From an uncultured Flavobacteriaceae bacterium (GTDB lineage Bacteria > Bacteroidota > Bacteroidia > Flavobacteriales > Flavobacteriaceae): a stretch of 64,000 nucleotides of DNA. Made by a program: the position numbers and the translations under genes. Positions within the stretch are counted from its first letter, which is position 1. Each line of letters begins with the position of its first letter. Below, piece after piece: positions 38,230 through 46,687 of this stretch. Under the pieces are notes generated by a model. It was not told the origin of the DNA. It saw only the letters and a program-made list of their open reading frames with translations, and searched no databases. The DNA is taken from NCBI GenBank assembly GCA_947502635.1, contig CANNAN010000006.1, forward strand, positions 245,202 to 309,201. Reading direction: 5' to 3'.

Positions 38230-38325
38230 ATGAACTGGAAAAAAGTAAACAAAAAAATAATATTTGAAATCCTGCTAATTGGATTTTTAATGTTTTTGTT
38301 AGTCATGATATTTGTCAACATTTAA
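38230..38325 (+). CDS. Candidate 31-residue single-span membrane peptide
   Basis: An ORF from ATG 38230 to TAA 38325: MNWKKVNKKIIFEILLIG followed by a continuous hydrophobic stretch to the end (LMFLLVMIFVNI). A positively charged start and one membrane helix make a plausible small inner-membrane peptide. It lies 17 bp after a -7 box and 21 bp before the GH5 lipoprotein gene, so it would be the first gene of that mRNA. It could also be a leader peptide. It has no homologue I can name; coding status is inferred from composition and position. Confidence 0.45.
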   Translation: MNWKKVNKKIIFEILLIGFLMFLLVMIFVNI

Positions 38326-38346
38326 TTTTCAAAAGAAACTTACAAA

Positions 38347-39471
38347 ATGCAATTAAGAATTAAAGTAGTATTTGTTAAAGTAGCCGTACTAGGACTACTC
38401 ATTTTATTTGGTGCTCTTGTTGGGTGCTCAAAAAAGGTGGTGGTTTTTGAAAAATTTGAAGTTAAAAAAGGGACCAATATAGCACATTGGTTGTCTCAAA
38501 GTGACCGCAGAGACATAGAACGTAAACAATTCTTTACAGAAGCAGATGTTAAAAAAATTGCCAGTATGGGGTTCGATCACATTCGCTTACCAATTGATGA
38601 AGAACAAATGTGGGATGAAAATGGAAACCGACATGATGTCGCATTTCAATTAATGGAAAATGCTATTAATTGGTGTGCAGAAAGCAACCTTAGAGTCATT
38701 ATTGATTTACATATTTTAAGATCGCACCATTTTAATGCAAAAGAAAAACCTTTATGGACAGATCCAGTAGAGCAAGAGAAATTTTTTAACCTATGGCGAG
38801 ACCTTTCTAAATCGCTAAATAAATTTCCAAATAGTTTAGTTGCTTATGAATTAATGAATGAAGCAGTTGCAGAGGATCATGAATCATGGAATAGTTTAAT
38901 AGCGAGAGCCTTTAGTGCTATTCGCGAATTAGAAAAAGAACGCACCATTGTAATTGGATCAAATGAATGGCAGTCTGTAGAAACGTTTGATGTATTAAAA
39001 GTCCCTGCAAATGATAAAAATATCCTTTTAAGCTTTCATTTCTATAGACCGTTTCTTTTAAGTCATTACGCTGCTATATGGACAAGCTTAAAAGAATACA
39101 AAGGCCCTGTACATTACCCAGGTATTATATTAACCCAACAAGAATTTGAAATACTTCCAGAGCATGTTAAAGCAGAAGTAGAAAAATGGGTTGGAGTAGC
39201 GTTTAATAAAGAAATATTGCTCGAGATGTGGCAGAAACCCATTCAGAAGGCCAAAAGCTTAGGATTACCATTATACTGTGGTGAGTTCGGTATTATTTCC
39301 AATGCACCAGATAAAGAAAGCTATGCATGGTATCAGGATATGATTCAGCTTTTTGATCAAACAGGTATTGGGTATGCCAATTGGAACTATAAAAGTGACA
39401 ATTTTGGACTGCTATACTCTGACGGCAAAGAAAATAAAAACCTTATTAAAATTATTTCTAGCAATAACTAA
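38347..39471 (+). CDS. GH5-family glycoside hydrolase, lipoprotein
   Basis: 374 residues. The signal peptide ends in ALVGCSKK (lipidated Cys about residue 27). The TIM barrel shows GH5/clan A landmarks: GTNIAHWLSQS near strand 1, MGFDHIRLPIDEEQMW, AYELMNEAVAED (acid/base Glu about 172) and PLYCGEFGII (nucleophile Glu about 312). GH5 enzymes cut beta-glucans, mannans and related beta-linked chains; the subfamily cannot be set by eye. Being a lipoprotein, it probably works at the cell surface or periplasm. The stop is 3 bp before the kelch-DUF5060 gene, so the two are co-expressed. Confidence 0.88.
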   Translation: MQLRIKVVFVKVAVLGLLILFGALVGCSKKVVVFEKFEVKKGTNIAHWLSQSDRRDIERKQFFTEADVKKIASMGFDHIRLPIDEEQMWDENGNRHDVAFQLMENAINWCAESNLRVIIDLHILRSHHFNAKEKPLWTDPVEQEKFFNLWRDLSKSLNKFPNSLVAYELMNEAVAEDHESWNSLIARAFSAIRELEKERTIVIGSNEWQSVETFDVLKVPANDKNILLSFHFYRPFLLSHYAAIWTSLKEYKGPVHYPGIILTQQEFEILPEHVKAEVEKWVGVAFNKEILLEMWQKPIQKAKSLGLPLYCGEFGIISNAPDKESYAWYQDMIQLFDQTGIGYANWNYKSDNFGLLYSDGKENKNLIKIISSNN

Positions 39472-39474
39472 AAT

Positions 39475-42282
39475 ATGAGACGTCTTTTTTTACATATTGG
39501 TGGTTTTTTTATGCTTTTTGGCTTAATAATATTTCAAAGTTGTGATTCTTTGAATTCAAGCGATTGGCAATGGGAAACTGTTGTTGCTAAAGGTCAACCT
39601 ACAGCAAGACATGAAGCTGGTTTGGTTGCTTACAAGGATAAAATTATTTTGCTAGGCGGTCGACGAATTAATCCTACAGATGTATTCGATACAAAAACGC
39701 ATACATGGTCAGCTAAGTCTCCAACACCTATTGAATTACATCACTTTCAACCAGTATTAGTCGACAGTGCGATATACCTTATTGGCGCGATGACGGGGAA
39801 ATGGCCAAATGAAAAGCCTCTGGAACGTATTGTTATTTATTATCCAGAACAAGATAAATATGTCTTTGGTGATTCTATACCAGCACACAGAAGGCGGGGA
39901 GGAGCGGGAGCTGTTTCTTATAACAATAAGATTTATTTGATAGGGGGTATAACCAATGGTCATATGAATGGTTATAAACCATGGTTAGATGAATATGATC
40001 CAAAAACAGGAGTATGGCGTGTTTTAGATGATGCACCAGATGCGCGTGATCATTTTCAAGGAGTTGTAGCCAATAATAAACTATACGCTTTTGCTGGGAG
40101 AAGAACTTCGAAAATTACAGATCAGGATATGGCATTAACAAGTACCTATGGGAACGTCTATAATTTCGATACAGAAAAATGGGAAGCTGTAACCAGTAAT
40201 CTAAAAATACCAACGCCTCGTGCTGGTAATGCAGCATTTGTATGGAATAACTCTATTATTATTGGAGGCGGAGAAAGTGTCGCACACGAAGTTGCGCATA
40301 ATGAAGTCGAAGCTTATAATAGTGTGACAGAAGTATGGGATCGATGGCCATCGTTAAAACAAGGACGGCATGGTTCGGGTTTTGCAGTTGTTGACGATTA
40401 TGTATATATAGCTTCTGGTTGTGGGAATAGAGGAGGAAATCCAGAATTAATCACTATAGAGCGATTAAAACTTCCGTCTAAAACAAGTAAAGATGTTGCT
40501 AATTCGGTAAATAATATACCTGTTTATAAACAATGGCATACCGTAACACTTCCTTTTGAAGGACCAGAAATTTCTGAATTAAATTTGAATAACCCTTTTT
40601 TAAATTACCGCTTAAGTGTTGAATTCAAACATGAAAAAACGAAATATACGGTTAGAGGTTTTTATGCAGCCGATGGAAATGCTTCAGAAACAGGTGTCGA
40701 TCAAGGAAACGTTTGGAAAGTAAAATTTACTCCAGATCTTTTGGGAGGATGGAGTTATACAGCGGTATTACACCACCAAGATAGTATAGCGTTAGAAAAA
40801 GACCTGACAAAAGGAACACCTATAAAAATATCAAATCAACATGGTCAATTCATAGTTGCAGATTCAGATAAAGAAGCTCCAGATTTTAGAGCTAACGGTA
40901 GATTATATGCATCTAAAGGCTATTATAAGTTTCAGGATACAGAAAAATTCTGGATTAAAGGAGGCACCAATAGTCCTGAAAATTTGCTTGGTTATGTAGA
41001 TTTCGATAATACCTATAGGATGCAAGCTTCTAATAGAGAAGGAGAAGCAAGTACTAATAATGAAATACACAAATATGAAGCACATTTAAAAGATTGGAAA
41101 CCTGGAGATCCAAGTTGGAAAAGTGGCAAAGGAAAATCACTCATAGGTGCTATTAATTATCTCGGATCTAAAGGTGTGAACTCTGCATACTTTCTAACAA
41201 TGAATATTTTAGGAGATGGTAAGGATGTATGGCCTTATGTGACTCCAGAAGACTTTTCTCGTTTTGATGTTAGTAAATTGGAACAATGGGAAATTCTTTT
41301 TCAGCATATGCAAGCCAAAGGCATATTACTACATATAGTTGTACAGGAAACAGAAAATGAAACCATGCTTGATAATGGTGACACTGGAGCCATGCGACAG
41401 TTGTATTTTAGAGAGTTGATTGCGCGTTTTGGACATCATTTAGCACTCAATTGGAATTTAGGTGAAGAAAATGGTCCAGCTTCGTGGTCTCCTGTTGGAC
41501 AAAATGACCGCCAAAGAAAGGACATGTCTAAGTTTTTAAAGGAAAACGATCCTTATAATCACCCTGTACTTTTACATACACATTCTCACGATCCGTTACG
41601 AAGCAAAATTTTGGATTCCATTTTAGACTTCCAATACTTGGACGGTTTATCTCTTCAGCAAGATAAGAGAGAATTAGCTCCAGAAGTTATTAAAACATGG
41701 CGAGCAAAATCAAAAGAAAAAGGACATGAATGGTTAATAACTATGGATGAGATAGGGGTGTGGCATACAGCAGCCTTACCAGATAGCGAAGATCCCAATC
41801 ACGATACTTTAAGACAATATGCGCTTTGGGGTACCTTATTATCGGGAGCTGCAGGCGTAGAGTGGTATTTTGGTGCTAAACATCCACATAATGATCTTAA
41901 TTCGGAAGATTGGAGAGAAAGAGACAGACTTTGGGAATTAACAAATCACGCCACATCATTTTTTCAAAATCATTTGCCCTTTTGGGAAATGACCCCAGAA
42001 CATACTTTAATTAATACCCCAGATGCATATTGCCTACGTAAAATAGGAGAAATATATGCCATTTACTTACCTCAATTAGAAAAACCTACTCTTAATCTTA
42101 CCAATGTAGAAGGTAAGTTTAGTATAACATGGTATGATCCACTAAAAGGTGGCACATTACAAAAAGGTTCAAAACAAATAATACATGGAGGAAATGTGTC
42201 CGAATTAGGAATTCCAGCCTCTATAAAAGGAGCTTCTAACCAGCAAGATTGGGTGTGCTTGGTAAAAAAAATAAATAATTAA
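39475..42282 (+). CDS. Kelch-DUF5060-glycosidase-like fusion lipoprotein
   Basis: 935 residues. The signal ends IFQSCDS (Cys 23). A kelch beta-propeller (about 35-335; repeats such as GGAGAVSYNNKIYLIGG and TPRAGNAAFVWNNSIIIGGG) precedes a DUF5060 Ig-like domain (about 348-440), then a TIM-barrel region (about 480-825) where LNWNLGEENGP and ITMDEIGVWH offer two Glu in clan-A positions (about 660 and 755). The end (about 830-935) resembles the collagen-binding-like domain that caps DUF4038/DUF5060 glycosidases. A glycan-cutting role on the cell surface is likely, with the propeller as a binding module. This fusion is unusual to my knowledge. Co-transcribed with the GH5 gene. Confidence 0.75.
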   Translation: MRRLFLHIGGFFMLFGLIIFQSCDSLNSSDWQWETVVAKGQPTARHEAGLVAYKDKIILLGGRRINPTDVFDTKTHTWSAKSPTPIELHHFQPVLVDSAIYLIGAMTGKWPNEKPLERIVIYYPEQDKYVFGDSIPAHRRRGGAGAVSYNNKIYLIGGITNGHMNGYKPWLDEYDPKTGVWRVLDDAPDARDHFQGVVANNKLYAFAGRRTSKITDQDMALTSTYGNVYNFDTEKWEAVTSNLKIPTPRAGNAAFVWNNSIIIGGGESVAHEVAHNEVEAYNSVTEVWDRWPSLKQGRHGSGFAVVDDYVYIASGCGNRGGNPELITIERLKLPSKTSKDVANSVNNIPVYKQWHTVTLPFEGPEISELNLNNPFLNYRLSVEFKHEKTKYTVRGFYAADGNASETGVDQGNVWKVKFTPDLLGGWSYTAVLHHQDSIALEKDLTKGTPIKISNQHGQFIVADSDKEAPDFRANGRLYASKGYYKFQDTEKFWIKGGTNSPENLLGYVDFDNTYRMQASNREGEASTNNEIHKYEAHLKDWKPGDPSWKSGKGKSLIGAINYLGSKGVNSAYFLTMNILGDGKDVWPYVTPEDFSRFDVSKLEQWEILFQHMQAKGILLHIVVQETENETMLDNGDTGAMRQLYFRELIARFGHHLALNWNLGEENGPASWSPVGQNDRQRKDMSKFLKENDPYNHPVLLHTHSHDPLRSKILDSILDFQYLDGLSLQQDKRELAPEVIKTWRAKSKEKGHEWLITMDEIGVWHTAALPDSEDPNHDTLRQYALWGTLLSGAAGVEWYFGAKHPHNDLNSEDWRERDRLWELTNHATSFFQNHLPFWEMTPEHTLINTPDAYCLRKIGEIYAIYLPQLEKPTLNLTNVEGKFSITWYDPLKGGTLQKGSKQIIHGGNVSELGIPASIKGASNQQDWVCLVKKINN

Positions 42283-42335
42283 TTTATAGTACAAGTAGTA
42301 AGTCAACCTTATGGATTTTGTACTAATTGAATTGA

Positions 42336-42857
42336 ATGGATATGTTAAACAACATTTTTAAAATCAGTCCAGAACCTCAAATAGAGGCAATGTTTATAAA
42401 ACACTATAGAGAATGGTGTTCGCTTTCATATAGTTATGTGGAAGATATGTCTGAAGCTGAAGATATGGTTCAAGATGTTTTTGTGAAAGTTTTGAATAGA
42501 AATAGGAATACTGAGATTCTGGATTTAAAAAGTTACATCAGTGTCGCAATTCGCAATACAAGTTTGAAAAGAATACAACGCACAAAAAAAACGGAGCAAA
42601 TTAAGGATTATAATTTGGCAGCTTTATTACCTTCTCATGAAGAATTTTTAATCGATATAGAAAATAAAATAAAAATAAATGAAGCGCTGGGAATATTGCC
42701 AGAACAGAGTAAACGAGTCTTTGAATTATGTGTATTAGAAGGTGCTAAATATCAAAGTGCCGCTGATACATTAGGAATATCAATAAATACTATAAAATTT
42801 CATTTAAAGAAGGCATTTAAAATATTACGATTTAGATTACAAAATACATATTTTTAA
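42336..42857 (+). CDS. ECF RNA polymerase sigma factor, FecI-like (SusC-linked)
   Basis: 173 residues. Region 2 is seen in FIKHYREWCSLSYSYVEDMS followed by EAEDMVQDVFVKV, and region 4 in LPEQSKRVFELCVLEGAKYQ and AADTLGISINTIKFHLKKAF. This is the Bacteroidota family-1 ECF type that usually controls a SusC/SusD pair through a FecR-like anti-sigma factor. It stands 120 bp ahead of the anti-sigma remnant and 53 bp after the kelch gene. Candidate target promoters are the paired motifs at 42920 and 53029. Confidence 0.92.
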   Translation: MDMLNNIFKISPEPQIEAMFIKHYREWCSLSYSYVEDMSEAEDMVQDVFVKVLNRNRNTEILDLKSYISVAIRNTSLKRIQRTKKTEQIKDYNLAALLPSHEEFLIDIENKIKINEALGILPEQSKRVFELCVLEGAKYQSAADTLGISINTIKFHLKKAFKILRFRLQNTYF

Positions 42858-42915
42858 CACCAATAATTGTTTTTATCGTATTTTTTTAACGCTATTATTA
42901 TTGTTTTTTCATTTT

Positions 42916-42972
42916 GACGCTACCCTTTTTATATTTTTTAGGGTCTTAATTATAAATAGCTTTTGTAGCGTC
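42916..42972. repeat. Inverted repeat bracketing the sigma-dependent promoter motif
   Basis: GACGCTAC (42916-42923) and GTAGCGTC (42965-42972) are perfect complements with a 41-bp spacer containing the GGGTCTTAAT box. The right arm ends 5 bp before the ATG of the anti-sigma-like gene. It may be a protein site, or if transcription starts further upstream, a hairpin that hides the translation start. Confidence 0.45.
42920..42950 (+). promoter_or_regulatory. Candidate ECF-sigma promoter 1 (SusCD operon)
   Basis: CTACCC (42920-42925), 15 bp, GGGTCTTAAT (42941-42950). The same two boxes with the same spacing occur at 53029-53059, and both are preceded by a similar TTTTTTCATTTT tract. It lies 27 bp upstream of the anti-sigma-like ATG. 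Proposed target of the local ECF sigma factor; inferred. Confidence 0.5.
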
Positions 42973-42977
42973 AGGCA

Positions 42978-43190
42978 ATGGACATCGTTAAACTAATAAT
43001 AAGAAAACTAGAATATAACTTAACTCAGGAAGAAGAAGCCTATTTTAAAAGCTGGGTAGACGAATCACAAATAAATGAATCTATGTTTTGTCGTCTTAAA
43101 GCTATAAAAAACAGAGGGAAATATTTTTCAGAAGTAAAAGGTTTAGACTCTCAATTAGCCTGGAAACAGGTGAAACAAAAACTAAAATAA
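42978..43190 (+). CDS. Free-standing anti-sigma domain, truncated FecR-like protein
   Basis: 70 residues. The sequence follows the N-terminal anti-sigma domain of Bacteroidota FecR proteins: an initial helix (DIVKLIIRKLEYNLTQEEEA), YFKSWVDESQINESMF, and then LDSQLAWKQVKQKLK, where full-length proteins go on to a membrane segment and the FecR domain. Here the frame ends in TAA right after KQKLK, and neither a membrane helix nor the FecR domain is found before susC begins 163 bp later. So it could bind the sigma factor in the cytoplasm but not receive a signal from the outer membrane receptor. Either a trimmed functional regulator or a remnant. Confidence 0.7.
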   Translation: MDIVKLIIRKLEYNLTQEEEAYFKSWVDESQINESMFCRLKAIKNRGKYFSEVKGLDSQLAWKQVKQKLK

Positions 43191-43275
43191 ATAAAACTAA
43201 CACAAACTAATTAACTTAAAATCAGAAATATGCTCAAATGAAATAAAAACTACAATTTAGATTAAAAACAAAAAA

Positions 43276-43303
43276 ATCGAGAAGTACTGTGATACTTCCC
43301 GAT
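43276..43303 (+). promoter_or_regulatory. Hairpin in the susC leader
   Basis: ATCGAGAAGTA (43276-43286) pairs with TACTTCCCGAT (43293-43303) with one mismatch and a 6-nt loop. It is 50 bp upstream of the susC ATG. No T-run follows, so it is more likely an mRNA-stability or translation element than a terminator. Confidence 0.5.
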
Positions 43304-43353
43304 ATTAAATAATCAACTAAATGATTAGCTAATTATTAAAACATTTCAAAGAT

Positions 43354-46300
43354 ATGAAAAACTGTAAAAGTTTTGGGCTGTTGGGGCTCAATTCACTTAA
43401 AATTAACTTAAAGGTAAAAGTAACATTACTTTTATTGGTAATTTCACTTTTTTCGATTCAGACTAATGCGCATTCAGATAACGCAAATGTTACTTTGGAT
43501 CTAGAAAATGTGAAAATAGACGAGGTTTTTGAAGAAACAAAATCGCTCAATAATGATAATACTGATATTCAGACATCAGTTTCTGGAATTGTTAAAGATG
43601 TTAACGGGGCCCCTTTGCCTGGAGCAAATGTTATTGTAAAGGGGAGTTCAAATGGAAGTCAGACAGACTTTGACGGTAAATATACAATCTCTAATGTTGC
43701 TGCAGATGATGTGTTAGTAGTAAGTTATATAGGTTTTGTTTCACAAGAAGTACCTGTTAATGGTAGATCTGTAGTAAATATTAATCTTGTTGAAGACGCG
43801 CAATCCTTAAACGAGGTTGTTGTTGTAGCTTATGGCACTACTAGCAAAAAAGATTTAACAGGAGCTATATCTGTTATTGGGGCTGAAGAATTAAATACAT
43901 TTCCAGCAACAACGGTCGATCAAGCATTACAAGGTAAAACTAGTGGTGTTCAGGTTACATCAAACTCAGGAGCACCAGGAGCTTCGGTATCAGTAAATAT
44001 TCGTGGTGTAGGTTCTTTTGGTAGTACAACACCACTTTATATTGTTGATGGATTTCCAACACGAGACATTTCTTTTATAAATCCAAATACTATCCAATCC
44101 TTATCTGTATTAAAAGATGCATCTGCAACTGCTCTATATGGTGTACGTGCAAGTAATGGTGTCGTAATTATCCAGACAAAGCAAGGCACTAAAGGAAAAG
44201 TGCAGGTAGAGTTAAATTCCTTTTTGGGATTTCGTACACAACCTAAACGAGTTGATGTATTAGGAGTTAATCAATTCGCCAGTTTAGCAACAGAACTTAG
44301 TAGTAGTTCAGATGCTGATGTAGCCGGTGTAGCTGTCCCTTATGCTGGTTGGAGCAATCCAAGCTCATTAAGAGATATAGATTGGCAAGATGAAATATTT
44401 GATTCAGCAATTACTAAAAGTACAACATTAAGTGTAAGAGGTGGAGGTGAAAACTCTAGAATAGCTTTTACTGCTGGTATCTTTGATGAAGAAGGTACAC
44501 TTCTTGGTTCTGAATATAAAAGATATGATTTAGGATTGAATGCTAGTTTTGATGTAACAGATAAAATTCGTGTAAAAACGAATGTGAAATATATAACGTC
44601 TCAAAGTTTCCAACCTCTTGGTACTGGCCGTGGGGCATTATTAAACTTATATTCTACCGTACCGCATTTAGCTCCAGTAGGAGAAGCGAATCTTAATGGA
44701 GGAACCAACCCTACAGACTTACCTGTAGATGCAAATGGTAATTATGGTGCATTTCCAGATGTCGTTGGAGAAGCGTTTCGTGATGGTAGAAACTGGGTAG
44801 CTAGAGCCCTAGAAAACGATCCAGATAATGTTAAAAATACTATTTTAGCTAACATTGACGCAGAATGGGATATTTATGGAGGTTTATCAACCCAATTAAA
44901 AGTTGGAACACGAGTTGATAATTCTGCTAGTGAATTATTTCAGCCAACTTATTATCGTAGTAATGGTAATGTGGATCTTAGGAATGATGCTATTTATACC
45001 ACCAATCAATCTACAAGTAATGAATGGTTAGCAGAATACATTTTAAAGTATAATAAAACGTTTGCTGATAAGCATAAAATAGATGTACTAGCTGGTATTT
45101 CTGCACAAAGAAGGTTTAGAAAATTTACAGGAGCAAGGGGTGTTGGCTTTTTGGATAATAAAATAAGAAGTATTAGTGCTGCAGATGATATTCAAAATGC
45201 TTTTGGTAATTCAGATAGAAGAACACTTGCAAGTACATTTGCTAGACTAAACTACAGTTATGATAGTAAATATTACTTAACAGGAACTATAAGAAGGGAT
45301 GGTGTTGGTAATGTATTTAGTCCAAATAATCTATGGAGTGTTTTTCCTTCTTTTGCTGCTGGATGGAATATTGATGAAGAAGATTTTATGGAGGATAGTG
45401 TATTTAACGTATTAAAATTTAGAGCTAGTTGGGGTGAAACAGGAAACTTTGATGGTATTAATCCTTTTGGATACCTTTTCTTTTATACAGGACAAGCAGG
45501 AACAAATGATACTAACTACAGTTTTGATGGTACAACAAATAGCTTATTGGGTTTAGCGCCTCTTGTATTAGCTAATTCAGACTTAGGCTGGGAAACTCAA
45601 ACACAAACCAACATTGGTTTTGAAGGAGAGTTATTAGATGGTAGTCTCTATTTTACAGCAGATTATTTTAATAGAGAATCAGGTAACTTCTTGTTTCAAC
45701 AAACGGTACCAGCACAAACAGGTTTCTCTATTCAACCGCAAAATGGGGGTACAGTTGTAAACAAAGGTTTTGAATTTTTATTAGGATATAAAAAGGATGA
45801 TGGTGATTTTACATTTGACATTAATGCGAACCTTACTTTTATAGATAATGAAATAACACAAATTGACAACCTATCTAAAGAAGTTGTGTTTAGTAATGAA
45901 TTTCTACAAAGTTTTAACGAAGATGGCTTCTGGTTTGATATTACAAGATCGCAAGAAGGTGGTGAAGTAGGATCTTTTTATGGCTTTGTTGCCGATGGAA
46001 TTTTTCAGAATCAAGCTGAAATAGATGCAGCACCTACACAAAATGTTAATACATCCCCTGGAGATCGTAAGTTTAAAGATCTTAATGATGACGGTGAAAT
46101 TAATGGAGAAGATAGAACAACTATTGGTAGTCCAGTTCCCGATTTCTATGGTAGTTTAAATTTAGTATTTAACTATAAAAATTTTGATATAGGATTTAAT
46201 TTTTACGGTTCATTTGGTAATGAAATCATGAACTTAGTGAAAAGAGAATTAGAAAGCCCTTCAGGATATGGTAATTCGGCTTCTTTCTCTAACGTAAGTG

Positions 46301-46677
46301 TAGATTATTTTAACAATCGTTGGAATGGTGAAGGTTCTACTAATACCTATTCAAGAGCTCTTATAGATGATGGGAATATCCAAAATAACAGAGCATCAAG
46401 TTATTTTGTTGAAGATGGTTCATACTTCAGATTAAGAAACTTGAGTTTAGGTTATAGCTTACCATCAATTATAACTGGAAAACTAGGATTAAGTAATTTG
46501 AGAATCTATATGAGTGCTCAAAATGTATTTACTATAACCGATTATTCTGGATCTGATCCTGAGATTGGTCAGAACTCTGACGTTAACGGCAATAGTAGTG
46601 TGACCACAAGAGGTATTGATGCAGGAGCTTATCCAGTATCTAAAACATTTACTTTGGGACTTAATTTAAAATTTTAA
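43354..46677 (+). CDS. susC: SusC-type TonB-dependent outer-membrane transporter
   Basis: 1107 residues. Signal peptide (to about 40), a short STN-like fragment NVTLDLENVKIDEVFEETKS (45-64), carboxypeptidase-like domain (about 75-147; SGIVKDVNGAPLPGANVIVK), TonB-box region (SLNEVVVVAYGTTSKKDLTG), plug (about 165-275; SVNIRGVGSFGSTTPLYIVD, LYGVRASNGVVIIQTKQG) and the beta-barrel to the C-terminal Phe. It imports oligosaccharides captured by SusD, powered by TonB. A complete STN domain, the part that talks to FecR, is missing: after its first 20 residues the sequence jumps to the next domain. This agrees with the truncated anti-sigma gene upstream. SusD follows after 10 bp. Confidence 0.96.
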   Translation: MKNCKSFGLLGLNSLKINLKVKVTLLLLVISLFSIQTNAHSDNANVTLDLENVKIDEVFEETKSLNNDNTDIQTSVSGIVKDVNGAPLPGANVIVKGSSNGSQTDFDGKYTISNVAADDVLVVSYIGFVSQEVPVNGRSVVNINLVEDAQSLNEVVVVAYGTTSKKDLTGAISVIGAEELNTFPATTVDQALQGKTSGVQVTSNSGAPGASVSVNIRGVGSFGSTTPLYIVDGFPTRDISFINPNTIQSLSVLKDASATALYGVRASNGVVIIQTKQGTKGKVQVELNSFLGFRTQPKRVDVLGVNQFASLATELSSSSDADVAGVAVPYAGWSNPSSLRDIDWQDEIFDSAITKSTTLSVRGGGENSRIAFTAGIFDEEGTLLGSEYKRYDLGLNASFDVTDKIRVKTNVKYITSQSFQPLGTGRGALLNLYSTVPHLAPVGEANLNGGTNPTDLPVDANGNYGAFPDVVGEAFRDGRNWVARALENDPDNVKNTILANIDAEWDIYGGLSTQLKVGTRVDNSASELFQPTYYRSNGNVDLRNDAIYTTNQSTSNEWLAEYILKYNKTFADKHKIDVLAGISAQRRFRKFTGARGVGFLDNKIRSISAADDIQNAFGNSDRRTLASTFARLNYSYDSKYYLTGTIRRDGVGNVFSPNNLWSVFPSFAAGWNIDEEDFMEDSVFNVLKFRASWGETGNFDGINPFGYLFFYTGQAGTNDTNYSFDGTTNSLLGLAPLVLANSDLGWETQTQTNIGFEGELLDGSLYFTADYFNRESGNFLFQQTVPAQTGFSIQPQNGGTVVNKGFEFLLGYKKDDGDFTFDINANLTFIDNEITQIDNLSKEVVFSNEFLQSFNEDGFWFDITRSQEGGEVGSFYGFVADGIFQNQAEIDAAPTQNVNTSPGDRKFKDLNDDGEINGEDRTTIGSPVPDFYGSLNLVFNYKNFDIGFNFYGSFGNEIMNLVKRELESPSGYGNSASFSNVSVDYFNNRWNGEGSTNTYSRALIDDGNIQNNRASSYFVEDGSYFRLRNLSLGYSLPSIITGKLGLSNLRIYMSAQNVFTITDYSGSDPEIGQNSDVNGNSSVTTRGIDAGAYPVSKTFTLGLNLKF

Positions 46678-46687
46678 ATAATTCGTT

